The position numbers were made by a program, and so were the translations under genes. This document shows, piece by piece, positions 23,618 to 32,190 of a DNA stretch of 64,000 bases (positions within the stretch are counted from its first letter, which is position 1; the number at the start of each line of letters is the position of its first letter). Location of the stretch: the IMG/VR virus record IMGVR_UViG_3300036652_000269, positions 1 through 64,000 of that record. The stretch is one strand, 5' to 3'. The notes beneath the pieces were generated by a model. It had not been told where the DNA came from, did not search any database, and was given only the letters and a program-made list of their open reading frames with translations. Origin of the DNA: a virus.

Positions 23618-26538
23618 GACAATGCACGCTCCGTCCGCTCAGTTTCTATCTGCCTGATAGCCCGCTTGATGCCCTGCTTCAGATCGAAGTCGGAACTCAC
23701 GTGGATCGGGCCGTTGAAGTTGACCGGGGGCAGCGGAACCGGGCCATGGCCTACTTCGGCACCGGGGTAGGCGGCAAACGAGGCCCTAGGAGCCACGGTG
23801 ACGAGCGAACGGTCCCGTCTGGCTTCCAGCGCCTTCCGGGCCCATTCCGGGGCCGCTACGGGCCACCCAAGCCCTGCGGTGGCCTTCGCGTCGAAGATGT
23901 AGCCGGGTGTCGGGAACTTCCGTGTCTCGATACCGTGCAGACCCACCATCATCGACTGCCCGAACTGGTTGGCCCAGAACTCAGGGCCACGCTCACCGAC
24001 TGTTGTGTTGACACCAGCTAGGGCAGGCCCACCTATCTCACTTAAAGGGTTGACCCAGCTAAGTACCTTACCCACACCGCTACCGATCTTGCCAGCGACG
24101 TTCGCCACATCCTTGACCGCACCCACGGTGTCGTTGATGGCTTGCTTCATCGTGTCGAGGATTGGCTTGATGACACCCCACACAGTCTGGATGGTGGACT
24201 GTATGCCGTTCCACACCTTGTCCCAGCCGTTGGCCAAGGCGTCGAGAGCGTTCGGGATTGTCTTGGTGAAAAAGTCGATCATCGGCTTGATGATGTTGTC
24301 GTATATCCACTTCCAGATGGTGTTGACGACATCCTTGATGTCGCCCCATATCTGCTTCCAGTGAAATGCTACGTACAAGAGTGCACCGACGACCGGTAAG
24401 AAGGCGGCAACGATGATGGTCACGGTCAGCTTCCAGTGATCCTTGAACCAATCGATCACCTTGGCGATGTCTCGCCATACCTTGTTCATGATGTGCCAGG
24501 CGTCCACTGCCCATTTCTTGATGTCACGGATGACTTGCATGAAGATACGTGCGATGGCACGGCCAACCTTGTCGATGACGTGCCAAGCATCGATGGACCA
24601 TTGCTTGATGTCCTTCCACATCTTCACAATGAAGTTGTGGAACGGCTTGCAGTGGTTCCACAGGTACCAGATGCCAACAGCTAAAGCGATAACCGCCGCG
24701 ATGATGAGCACGATCGGGTTGGCGTCCAGGAAGGCCATTGCCTTGCCGATACCTTCGAGCCCGGACGCCAGCTTCTTCAATGTCTTTTCGTCATTGGCGA
24801 ACTTCTTGATGTCGTCGAACACCTTCATGACCTTGAAGCCAACGACGAGGATGCCAGCGAACGCCAGGATGCCCTGTTGCACGCCGGGCTTCAGCTTCGA
24901 GAAGCCAGCCACGATAAGGGCAAGGGCCTTCGACATGATGTTCAGGGTGACACTGAAGGTAGCCAGCCCACCAGGACCGCCAGCACTGAGCAACTTCGCA
25001 AACGACTGTGCAATCGACAAGATAGCTGGGATGAACTTGCCGTTGGCGTGGCCCACCAGCTTGGTCAGTGCGGGCACGATCTTGTCACTGATGATGTTTA
25101 GGTCTTTGACAAACGACCCGCTGTTTCCTTTCGACAGCGAAGCCCATGCCTTACCCAAGGAGCCGACCAAGTGCACGATGGCACCGAAGTCCTTCTGAGC
25201 ATTGGCGAAGAAATGGGCAATACTGTCCTTGCCCTTGGCGCTCATAGACCACTTGTTGAAGGCTTCGGCTGCCTTCGTGATGCCGTGGTTCATTGTGTTG
25301 CCCCAGGACGTTGCGCCCTGGAAGACGTGGTACAGCCCTAAGCCGAACTGACCGATGATGTGCAGCCATTCCTTCAACCGGGTGTAGCCGTTGTTGAAGA
25401 AGCGAGTGATCTTGTCCGTGTTGGCCGACGCGAGCTTGTTCAGCTTCTCGGCCAGGTTGGCGACATCGCCTGTCATGCTTTGCAAGTACGGCTGTGCGGC
25501 AGCCAGCGTTGTCAGTCCGATACCCAGACCCGATGTGGCTGCCCGGCCCACGTTCTTGATGATGTGGTTGTTGCCATTCAGGATGGTGCCGACCTGACCC
25601 TGCCGGTTCTGCAACATGCTGGACACACCGTGCATAGTGCCGTTCAGCACGGTGGCCGTGTCACCCAGTTGCTTGCGTAGCATCGGCATGTACTGGTTAC
25701 TCAGTGTCTTGATCTCGCCACCGAGCCCCTTGAAGAACTTGCCAGCAACGTCGGTACGCAACTGCTGGAACTGCGGGTGCAGCTTGGCGACTTCCAGCGC
25801 GAACTCACGAGCAGGTGCGGGCAGATTCTTCATGTCGTTGGCTAGCGTCTTGACAGATGCGGTACCCGAAGTCAGGTCCTTGATTGTCTTTCCGACACCA
25901 GCGGTGGCCAGCTTGAAGACGCCCATCCCCTGTGCGGCCGCCACCATCAAGCCGGGCATGGCGATGATGTTCGATGACATCGGTGCCAAGTTGTTTGTCA
26001 GTGCGACAGCCGCACCACCGAGAGCATTGACACCGTGCACAGCTTGGTTCAAACCATCCAAGATGCCACCGAACTTGAACCCTTGCAGAAGCGCCTTGAA
26101 GGGAACGAGGCCCTTCAACGTCTTGGTCAGCTGCGCTGCTGCGTCCCCACCGGCACTGCTGGCGATGCTTCGCTTGGAACCGCCACCACCCGAACCGTCA
26201 CCAAACTCACTGCGCATCGCGCGAAAGTAGCTCTTGTCACCGGTCTGCGTGCTCTTGATGGATTCACTATTCAGCACTTTCAGTGCGGCGATGTCTTCCC
26301 ATACAGCATCACGCTGCTGCTTCAGTGCACGGGTGTTGAAAGCAATCGCTTCACGAGTGATGAGGTTCTGGTCCTTGACCTTCTTCAGTTCTTCGGCAAG
26401 GACTTTCAGATCGACAGCGGTTTCCTTGGCCTGCGTGCCGACCTTCTCTGTGGACTTGCTGACCTTCTCGGCACCAGCGGCAGTTTGATCAGCACCCTGC
26501 CATTCAGACCGGATGACGATCTTCTCTTCGTCAGCCAC
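23614..26538 (-). CDS. Tail tape measure protein
   Basis: 974 residues from a GTG after GGAAGGAGG. The N-terminal 300 residues are helical and coiled; at least two strongly hydrophobic segments occur in the C-terminal half (NPIVLIIAAVIALAVGIWYLW and LTVTIIVAAFLPVVGALLYV), flanked by repeated amphipathic Trp-rich helices (AWHVIDKVGRAIARIF, AWHIMNKVWRDIAKVI). Length, location after the frameshifted chaperones and composition fit a tape measure, which sets tail length and is ejected into the membrane. Two TGTC-N5-GACA copies (25885, 25996) lie in its first third. Confidence 0.85.
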   Translation of the reverse strand: MADEEKIVIRSEWQGADQTAAGAEKVSKSTEKVGTQAKETAVDLKVLAEELKKVKDQNLITREAIAFNTRALKQQRDAVWEDIAALKVLNSESIKSTQTGDKSYFRAMRSEFGDGSGGGGSKRSIASSAGGDAAAQLTKTLKGLVPFKALLQGFKFGGILDGLNQAVHGVNALGGAAVALTNNLAPMSSNIIAMPGLMVAAAQGMGVFKLATAGVGKTIKDLTSGTASVKTLANDMKNLPAPAREFALEVAKLHPQFQQLRTDVAGKFFKGLGGEIKTLSNQYMPMLRKQLGDTATVLNGTMHGVSSMLQNRQGQVGTILNGNNHIIKNVGRAATSGLGIGLTTLAAAQPYLQSMTGDVANLAEKLNKLASANTDKITRFFNNGYTRLKEWLHIIGQFGLGLYHVFQGATSWGNTMNHGITKAAEAFNKWSMSAKGKDSIAHFFANAQKDFGAIVHLVGSLGKAWASLSKGNSGSFVKDLNIISDKIVPALTKLVGHANGKFIPAILSIAQSFAKLLSAGGPGGLATFSVTLNIMSKALALIVAGFSKLKPGVQQGILAFAGILVVGFKVMKVFDDIKKFANDEKTLKKLASGLEGIGKAMAFLDANPIVLIIAAVIALAVGIWYLWNHCKPFHNFIVKMWKDIKQWSIDAWHVIDKVGRAIARIFMQVIRDIKKWAVDAWHIMNKVWRDIAKVIDWFKDHWKLTVTIIVAAFLPVVGALLYVAFHWKQIWGDIKDVVNTIWKWIYDNIIKPMIDFFTKTIPNALDALANGWDKVWNGIQSTIQTVWGVIKPILDTMKQAINDTVGAVKDVANVAGKIGSGVGKVLSWVNPLSEIGGPALAGVNTTVGERGPEFWANQFGQSMMVGLHGIETRKFPTPGYIFDAKATAGLGWPVAAPEWARKALEARRDRSLVTVAPRASFAAYPGAEVGHGPVPLPPVNFNGPIHVSSDFDLKQGIKRAIRQIETERTERALS

Positions 26539-26555
26539 CGCTGGTGCCTCCTTCC

Positions 26556-26768
26556 TTAGCTAGTTGCTTGTTGTGCTGCCTGTTCTTTTGCTGCCCGTTC
26601 TTCGTCCGCTACAACGACCTCGTAGGCGGCTGCCCGAATCAACCAGTTCCACTTGTCAGCCTTCAGGACTTCTATCGGATCGATACGAAAGGCACGGGCG
26701 ATCCTAGCTGCGGTCTTGACACGTGGGTCATCGGTCAGTTCGTCTACGAGTTCACCGTAGGGTCGTCG
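26556..26768 (-). CDS. Tail assembly chaperone, second frame (made by frameshift)
   Basis: An open frame of 70 codons with no plausible start codon. It overlaps the end of 26744-27292 and is shifted to the -1 frame. It reads GELVDELTDDPRVKTAARIARAF then IEVLKADKWNWLIRAAAYEVV and ends in an Ala/Gln/Glu-rich helix. This is the usual C-terminal half of a phage tail assembly chaperone (GT-type fusion). The slip must fall between 26744 and 26768; no classical XXXYYYZ heptamer is present there (the best candidate is around CGACCCTAC), so the exact site is uncertain. Confidence 0.7.
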   Translation of the reverse strand, partial: RRPYGELVDELTDDPRVKTAARIARAFRIDPIEVLKADKWNWLIRAAAYEVVVADEERAAKEQAAQQATS

Positions 26769-27292
26769 TCACCACCCCAGTTCACTTCGTCCCCGTAGCC
26801 CGCTTCCTCCATGACGCGCTGGGTGGTCTGCATGATGGCCGCATCCGGGCCGTACATGGCCTTCACTGCGTCGATGGGTCGGGTGACCCCCAGCATCCCG
26901 CACAGGATTGGGTGGTTGAAGGTGACATTCTCACCGCTTGTCGTATCGACAACCTTCTGGCCCTGCACGTAGATGCCCCGGCAACGGTCCAGCAAGACGA
27001 TGCTAGAGAACTTGCGGATGTCCAGGTTGTCGGGAAGCGAAGTGTCACGGGAACGCTTCTGCCACATCTGCAAGATGTTGGCGTCGATGTCCACGTCGAA
27101 CTCCACCTCGATGGTGGGACGGGTCGGCACCGTGCAGCGGAACAGCGGGATGATGACCTTTTCCTGAAGCACGCTGCGCAACTGGTCGAGCACGTTGGTC
27201 GGCTCGGACAGGGTTTCAGGTTGAAAGGCCTGGGCAGGTGCATCGGGCAAGCCTGGCACCACGATGTCCTGATCGTTCTTGGCTGTCGCCAT
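26744..27292 (-). CDS. Tail assembly chaperone, first frame
   Basis: 182 residues with GGGAGATAG before the ATG. The location between tube and tape measure genes and the overlapping second frame identify it as the G-type chaperone. It contains PTIEVEFDVDIDANILQMWQKRS and FNHPILCGMLGVTRPIDAVKAM. A fraction of ribosomes is expected to shift near its end to make the longer form that binds the tape measure during tail assembly. Confidence 0.75.
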   Translation of the reverse strand: MATAKNDQDIVVPGLPDAPAQAFQPETLSEPTNVLDQLRSVLQEKVIIPLFRCTVPTRPTIEVEFDVDIDANILQMWQKRSRDTSLPDNLDIRKFSSIVLLDRCRGIYVQGQKVVDTTSGENVTFNHPILCGMLGVTRPIDAVKAMYGPDAAIMQTTQRVMEEAGYGDEVNWGGDDDPTVNS

Positions 27293-27387
27293 GATGTTCT
27301 ATCTCCCTGACAGTTGGATGGGTTGTGGATGGTGGTGAAGGTGTGGGGCTGACGACCCATCCAAACCGCCAGCCCCACACCGGTCTG

Positions 27388-27795
27388 CTACTGGAACGCC
27401 CCGATAGCGAACACGAGGTCCCAGCGTGCTTCGTTCCCAGCGGATGCGTCAGCCTCGGGTTCGGTGAGGCCGACGAGTAATGCGTTGGGGTAGACCGTGG
27501 GTGTTCCGGACGCCACCATGTCCCGGTCTGCGGGTTGCACGGTGATAGTCGCGGTGAAGACGCCCACCTGGTTCCGCAGACTGGCCAGGACACCATCGTC
27601 CCGAGCCGGGTCATACGGCTTGGACACGGTGATGTCTGCTGCCTCCGGGGGACCTGCAATCAGGTCTGGGTGCAACGCACCACCGTCGTACACCTTGTTG
27701 ACGGCGGATGTGACGTTGCCGCCCTGCTTGGTCCCGAAGTACCCGTCGATGCCGGACACCGAGACCAAGAACTGCCTTCTGCTGGCCTTGGCCAT
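27388..27795 (-). CDS. Tail tube protein
   Basis: 135 residues; GGGAGG before the ATG. Start ASRRQFLVSVSGIDGYFGTKQGGN and the beta-rich remainder (GVFTATITVQPADRDM) match small tube proteins of contractile phages. It follows the sheath gene directly, the usual order. It should form stacked hexamers inside the sheath. Confidence 0.75.
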   Translation of the reverse strand: MAKASRRQFLVSVSGIDGYFGTKQGGNVTSAVNKVYDGGALHPDLIAGPPEAADITVSKPYDPARDDGVLASLRNQVGVFTATITVQPADRDMVASGTPTVYPNALLVGLTEPEADASAGNEARWDLVFAIGAFQ

Positions 27796-27842
27796 TTGCC
27801 GAACCTCCCTGCTTCCTTCTTGGTCTTACTTCGGTGCCGGAG

Positions 27843-29303
27843 CTACATGCCCGACGAGAACCCGACCTTGGTGATGTTGACGTTGATGGTTGCACCGGTC
27901 GGACTGACACGCACGGAAAGCCGTGCGTTCACCTGGTTGTTGCCCAGGCTGATGACCGAGTTGACGGACGGACCCGTGTCCACCTTGTAGCCGGGGTCCA
28001 CCAACCTGCCGTTGCTGTCGTACATCGCGTACAGCCCACCCGCGTCGGCCAACGGCTTGGCGATACCGATCAGGCTGCCCGCCACCTTCGAGAGCAGCTG
28101 GCCTTTCGCATCGATAGGTGCGAAGACGTACTGTTCGAGTTCCGCGACTGCCTGGACGGCCAGGTCGTTCAGCACATCTCGGGCAGACAAGAACTGGTAG
28201 TTGATGGCGTCACCGGAAAGCGAACGCCAGCCGTACAACCGGATGCTGTTGGCGATGCGACGGATGACGCTGACACCAGCCCCGTCCAAGGAGTTGCCAG
28301 TGGTGCTGTCGTAGTACGTGGTCAGGCCGGTGATCGTGTCTGCCACCGCGATCTGGCCAGCCGGTGCACGCCACGGACCAGCGGCGTCGATGGCACGGGC
28401 CCGAACAGCTGCCACGTAGCCCTCGGGCGGGATGGTGTAGATACCCAACCCGCCATCGCTGACCTGCACCCAGGGGGCGAACAAACCGGCGTACTCGGCG
28501 TTGGCCACTGCCGTGACAGCAGCGGCCGCGGTGGTCAGGTCGGACTGGGTTGCCGCCGACGTGTGCGACAGCAAGGCGATCCGGTTGTTGGCCGCTGCGT
28601 GGGTGACGAGACCTGCGTGCACTGCCGTGCCCATGCCGGGGATGGCCACTGCACCATCACCCAGGTCCGGGGTGAACAACGCCAGTGCGGCGGTGTAGTC
28701 GGAAGCGGTCAAGTCAGCACGGTCATCCGTACCGGCACTGAGGCTGAACGTTCCGGTAGCCGGAAGGTTGGCCGGTGCAGCGGTCGCACTGCCCATGTCC
28801 GTCATGGCCACCAGGGAGCTGTTCTGGAACGCGGTCACGATGGCAGCCGGGGTAGCCAGGTTGTCGAAGTATTCGACAACTGAGTTGTCCGCCAGTGCCA
28901 CCGTCACCTTCACCGTGTTGGCGATGGTACCCGCTGCAACTGTCACCTTGACATGGCTGGACCAGGAACCGGCGGACAGGGCGTCCACCTTGACGGTCGC
29001 TGCGGGTGCACCACCCGTGTCGTCCAGAGTCACCGTGCCCTTGGTGGCCGTGCTGCCGACGACACGTGCGACGTAGCACTGCACGCCGCCTTCATCGAAG
29101 TACAGCTTCACGGTGTCGTACAGGTAGCCGTAGGACTGACGAGTGCCGAAATACTTGGCGTAATCGGCCATCCCCGACAGCAACACTGCCTTGGTCGTTA
29201 GGCCACGTTCGGCCATTCCGACAACGAAGAGTTGGCCAGAAGCAGCCCGGAGAGGCGTGCTCGGGCCACTCCGCGCTGCCGTGGTCACACTTGTGCCTGG
29301 CAT
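27843..29303 (-). CDS. Tail sheath protein
   Basis: 486 residues with AGGAAGG before the ATG. Start PGTSVTTAARSGPSTPLRAASGQLFVVGMAERG and the YFGTRQSYGYLYDTVKLYFDEGGVQCYVARV block are sheath signatures; the C-terminal domain (LNDLAVQAVAELEQYVFAPID...VKVDTGPSVNSV) fits the conserved sheath core. This gene proves a contractile tail. The middle Ala/Thr-rich domain is the variable surface insertion. One TGTC-N5-GACA copy at 28941-28953 and a longer palindrome TTGTCGAAGTATTCGACAA near 28862. Confidence 0.88.
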   Translation of the reverse strand: MPGTSVTTAARSGPSTPLRAASGQLFVVGMAERGLTTKAVLLSGMADYAKYFGTRQSYGYLYDTVKLYFDEGGVQCYVARVVGSTATKGTVTLDDTGGAPAATVKVDALSAGSWSSHVKVTVAAGTIANTVKVTVALADNSVVEYFDNLATPAAIVTAFQNSSLVAMTDMGSATAAPANLPATGTFSLSAGTDDRADLTASDYTAALALFTPDLGDGAVAIPGMGTAVHAGLVTHAAANNRIALLSHTSAATQSDLTTAAAAVTAVANAEYAGLFAPWVQVSDGGLGIYTIPPEGYVAAVRARAIDAAGPWRAPAGQIAVADTITGLTTYYDSTTGNSLDGAGVSVIRRIANSIRLYGWRSLSGDAINYQFLSARDVLNDLAVQAVAELEQYVFAPIDAKGQLLSKVAGSLIGIAKPLADAGGLYAMYDSNGRLVDPGYKVDTGPSVNSVISLGNNQVNARLSVRVSPTGATINVNITKVGFSSGM

Positions 29304-29343
29304 GGGAGCACCTTCCTGCTAGCGGACCCGGACTGGTCCTGGG

Positions 29344-29613
29344 TTATGACGATGACTTGCTGGTGGCAGCACTAGTATCCATGGTCTTGGTGCCTGCCGT
29401 CTTGCTCTCGGTGGCTTTCGGCGCGGCGGTAGGTGCCGGTGCCGGTGTGGGTGTTTCTTCCGCGACCTGTTGCTGAAGCAGAAGACCGTTGTCGATGAGG
29501 CTTTTCACCTCATCGTCCAGTTCGACGGTGGCCTTGCTGTGGGCTTCCACCATGGCGAACTGACTGTCGATGACCAGTGCGTAACTGGCCGGGTTGAAGA
29601 CCTGGACTTTCAC
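29344..29613 (-). CDS. Small virion-region protein
   Basis: 89 residues from a GTG at 29613 preceded by GGAG at 7 bases; an in-frame GTG at 29637 overlaps the upstream stop. The first 50 residues look folded (KVQVFNPASYALVIDSQFAM); the C-terminal 35 residues are a Pro/Ala/Thr-rich tail. It lies between connector and sheath genes and may be a head-tail or sheath-end accessory. Confidence 0.6.
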   Translation of the reverse strand: MKVQVFNPASYALVIDSQFAMVEAHSKATVELDDEVKSLIDNGLLLQQQVAEETPTPAPAPTAAPKATESKTAGTKTMDTSAATSKSSS

Positions 29614-29633
29614 GTGGCCGCTCCTGTTGGTTG

Positions 29634-30272
29634 TCACAACGTTGTCGAATCGACAGCGATGGTGTTTGCTACGCCGTACCCGGTCCGTACCATGCTTTCA
29701 TCGACCTTCAGCTTGAAAGAATGTGATACGGCAGCAGCCCAGACATTGCCACGTTCCAGCTTGGTGGCATCGCTGTACCTCTCGTTGAAGGTTTCTTCCA
29801 TCACCAACAACGCATCGGGTTGGCCCAACGTCAGCCTGTCAAGAAGACAGTTCCTGACCACTGCACCGATGTCATCCCGAAGCTGCATGGCGGCAGCCTG
29901 CTCGGTGGACTGTTCGGCCACGATGTCGTTGACGACCTGGATTTCCAACCCGGTGTCGGTGGCCGGTGTCTTGACGATAGTCACGATCATCACGTCGTAC
30001 CGGTCTTCGTACTGTTCACCCATCAGGTCGTCGTAGTCCACCCGCAGCAACTGGTCCATCCCGCTAACACTGATGTCGATGCTGGGCATCAGGCCGGACA
30101 GTTCACGCTCGTAGGTGCGGATGACTTCCGGGTACGGCAGCTGGTCGGCAGTCAGACCCCAGGCTGCCCGGCACTTGGTGAACATGGCAGGCAGAGCGCT
30201 GTCGAAGTAATCGGCGATGGCGTGACGGACAGTCGTGGCCCCACGGAAGACTGTCGCATTGATATTCGTCAT
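29634..30272 (-). CDS. Probable tail terminator/connector protein
   Basis: 212 residues; its ATG overlaps the upstream TGA. The position between a virion-morphogenesis (gpG-like) gene and the sheath is where contractile phages carry the tail terminator. The sequence has a beta-rich core (IDISVSGMDQLLRVDYDD, YDVMIVTIVKTPATD) and a helical LRDDIGAVVRNCLLDRLTLG segment. The family is inferred from context. Two TGTC-N5-GACA copies occur, one (29837) in a Cys-Leu-Leu-Asp frame. Confidence 0.55.
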   Translation of the reverse strand: MTNINATVFRGATTVRHAIADYFDSALPAMFTKCRAAWGLTADQLPYPEVIRTYERELSGLMPSIDISVSGMDQLLRVDYDDLMGEQYEDRYDVMIVTIVKTPATDTGLEIQVVNDIVAEQSTEQAAAMQLRDDIGAVVRNCLLDRLTLGQPDALLVMEETFNERYSDATKLERGNVWAAAVSHSFKLKVDESMVRTGYGVANTIAVDSTTL

Positions 30273-30766
30273 TCCGCTACGTCCTTTCCTTGTCTACCCA
30301 TCAAGTAGTTGGCGATGATCTGCCTGATGTGGACAGACATATCAGGGGTGAGCACAAGGATCGGCCGGGCTGGGTTGACCTGCTTGCCGTGCCGGTGGGT
30401 ACCGCCGTGGTGGAAGACGGCCAATCTGTCCGAGCTACCGTATTCGGCTTCGTGGCCCATGTACCGTTCGATGTCCATCGGGCGGGACGTGAACGAACGC
30501 ATCATGTCGCCGTTGAAGCGAAGTATCTTGTTGATACCTCCGTGCGCCAGCTTCCAGGTCTTGTATTTCGGTGTCAGTGGTTTCCACGGTTCACCGAAGT
30601 AGGCACCTTCACTGACGAACTGCTTGCGCACTTCCGACGACAGGTAGGAACCCACCTTCCGCCATGCTGGCTCAGGGCTCCGGGATCGCTTCTTGATGGC
30701 GTTCATCCGACGACGCAGGTTCTTCATGCTCTCGTCGCTGACTTTCAAAATGAGACCTTCGGCCAT
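30269..30766 (-). CDS. Virion morphogenesis protein (Mu gpG / P2 gpS-like)
   Basis: 165 residues, coupled on both sides. GAYFGEPWKPLTPKYKTWKL..NKILRFNGDMMRSF and later FHHGGT...NPARPILVLT are characteristic of the tail-completion family, in which 'W.PL...Y...K......L...G.L..S' and 'H..G.....PAR..LG' blocks recur. It probably shapes the connector-tail junction. Confidence 0.78.
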   Translation of the reverse strand: MAEGLILKVSDESMKNLRRRMNAIKKRSRSPEPAWRKVGSYLSSEVRKQFVSEGAYFGEPWKPLTPKYKTWKLAHGGINKILRFNGDMMRSFTSRPMDIERYMGHEAEYGSSDRLAVFHHGGTHRHGKQVNPARPILVLTPDMSVHIRQIIANYLMGRQGKDVAE

Positions 30767-31398
30767 CAGACAGCAACCCTGCGCTTCAATCGCTTCAGGT
30801 TGGCCAGTTCGGCGGGCTGCCAGCCGGTAGGACGCTTGTCCGATGCAGCAGCTGTCTCGGTGACAGTTGACTTCCGGCCCACGTTGTCGTCCAGGATCGG
30901 TTCGATGTCACGGGCAGCCACCCGCTTGATGGCCATCTTCAGTGCTTCGTCGGTGTAGCCCTTGTAGCCACCGATGTACTCCATCGAGACCCACTGGTTG
31001 GGCCAGCCCGCGAAGTATTGATTACCTTGCCTGACATTCTGAAAGAATGTCACATTGACAGCGCCACCCGTCAGCAGGTCAAGGGTCGGTCGGTTGGCGA
31101 CGGAATCCGCGGTGAGTGCAGGCGGGGTGACTTCGTACTGGTACCAGGGGATCAGCCCCGGCAGCGTTTCCGGCGTGACGTTGTAAACCTGCCAGACGGG
31201 CGCTGCCAAGGGGCTGACCAATCCCCGGCTATCGGACAGCAGGGACTCTCGAACGTGGATGACTTCGACCGGACGATTCAGCTTCACTTCCAGTTCCGAC
31301 TGAACGCCAGCCAGAATCTCGATGATGGCCTGCCGTTGCGAATCGGTGCAACGGGTCTGGCCCATGTAGCGCATCATTTCGTCCAGCGAAACTAGCAT
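30766..31398 (-). CDS. Head-tail connector protein
   Basis: 210 residues; GGGGACTGTCGAA before the ATG. The N-terminal helical block (SLDEMMRYMGQTRCTDSQRQAIIEILAGVQSELEVKLNRPVE) and the C-terminal helix (YTDEALKMAIKRVAARDIEPIL) frame a beta middle, the layout of gp6/gp15-type head-tail adaptors. Location between capsid and tail completion genes agrees. Two TGTC-N5-GACA copies. Confidence 0.7.
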   Translation of the reverse strand: MLVSLDEMMRYMGQTRCTDSQRQAIIEILAGVQSELEVKLNRPVEVIHVRESLLSDSRGLVSPLAAPVWQVYNVTPETLPGLIPWYQYEVTPPALTADSVANRPTLDLLTGGAVNVTFFQNVRQGNQYFAGWPNQWVSMEYIGGYKGYTDEALKMAIKRVAARDIEPILDDNVGRKSTVTETAAASDKRPTGWQPAELANLKRLKRRVAV

Positions 31399-31419
31399 TT
31401 CGACAGTCCCCTTGGGTTC

Positions 31420-31920
31420 TTAGCTCTGCTTCACCAGCAGCGAACGGGGGATCGTGGCCCCTGCCCGGTACAGCAACACGTAGGTGGGGCGCTTCGAACG
31501 ACGGGGGAAGACCTCGCGGTAGACATCCCGGTCCGGGATCACTCCACCATTGACTTCGTGGCCTTCGACCTGCACCGGTTCCCCGGCCCGGATGATGATG
31601 CCGTCCGGTTCCGTCGTCCGCTCCTGGAAGGCCCGTGTACGCCCCGCAGAGCCTCTGGGGACCGTCGCGGGGTCGTCGGATGCATCAGGGGGCAGGTTCG
31701 GGTCCGTACGGGGGTCTGACGGCTTTTCGTCGCCATCCCCGGCCGTGTCGCCCCCGGTGGTGTCGTTCTGCTCGTCCTGCTCAGCCGGATCGGTGTCGTC
31801 CTGGGTGTCACCGTCTGTGGCACCATCGCTTGTCGTATCGACAAGTGTTTCGTTGTCGTTGTCGTCCAGACCTGGGGGCAGCGATTCGCCAGCCACCTGG
31901 TTGGGTCGGTTGCGAGCCAT
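31420..31920 (-). CDS. Acidic head-region protein
   Basis: 166 residues, start at 31920 set by AGGAG. Residues about 15-90 are extremely Asp/Thr-rich and disordered. The C-terminal 60 residues form a compact beta region (GIIIRAGEPVQVEGHEVNGGVIPDRDVYREVF, RPTYVLLYRAGATIPRSLL). It may be a head completion or decoration protein. It contains the perfect 17-bp palindrome CTTGTCGTATCGACAAG at 31829-31845. Confidence 0.65.
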   Translation of the reverse strand: MARNRPNQVAGESLPPGLDDNDNETLVDTTSDGATDGDTQDDTDPAEQDEQNDTTGGDTAGDGDEKPSDPRTDPNLPPDASDDPATVPRGSAGRTRAFQERTTEPDGIIIRAGEPVQVEGHEVNGGVIPDRDVYREVFPRRSKRPTYVLLYRAGATIPRSLLVKQS

Positions 31921-31930
31921 CAATCCACTC

Positions 31931-32098
31931 CTACTGGGTACACGTGCCGGATGGGGCACCACACAACGGGCACGTGTCCGCTGTAGGTGGCAGAACGTAC
32001 TGGCCAACACCTTGCATGGCCCATTCTTCACCAACAAGGTGATTGCCGGTCTCACGAGTCGGTGCTGGCGTCAGGATGAAGACTTCGGGCTCAGCCAT
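31931..32098 (-). CDS. 55-residue protein with C-terminal zinc-ribbon half
   Basis: A short gene with ATG at 32098 after AGAAAGAAAG. MAEPEVFILTPAPT is followed at the end by TCPLCGAPSGTC, a three-Cys motif close to the CPxCGAPxGxxC zinc pattern also seen at 8667-8867. It lies between the major capsid and acidic head genes. Confidence 0.6.
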   Translation of the reverse strand: MAEPEVFILTPAPTRETGNHLVGEEWAMQGVGQYVLPPTADTCPLCGAPSGTCTQ

Positions 32099-32122
32099 GA
32101 GACTTTCTTTCTGATGGGCCGA

Positions 32123-32160
32123 AGCCCCGTGCCCCAGTATCGCTACCGGAACACGGGGCT
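32123..32160 (-). terminator. Hairpin after the major capsid gene
   Basis: AGCCCCGTG (32123-32131) and CACGGGGCT (32152-32160) form a perfect 9-bp stem 30 bases beyond the capsid stop codon in the reading direction. No long T run follows, so partial termination or mRNA 3' protection of the highly expressed capsid transcript is likely. Confidence 0.55.
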
Positions 32161-32190
32161 TGGCGGTTGGTGCTAAGGATCGGCTGTCGG

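Noticed and set aside
27834-28883. Plus-strand open frame of about 350 codons opposite the sheath gene.
   Set aside because: Antisense to the tail sheath; no start signal and no recognisable motif.
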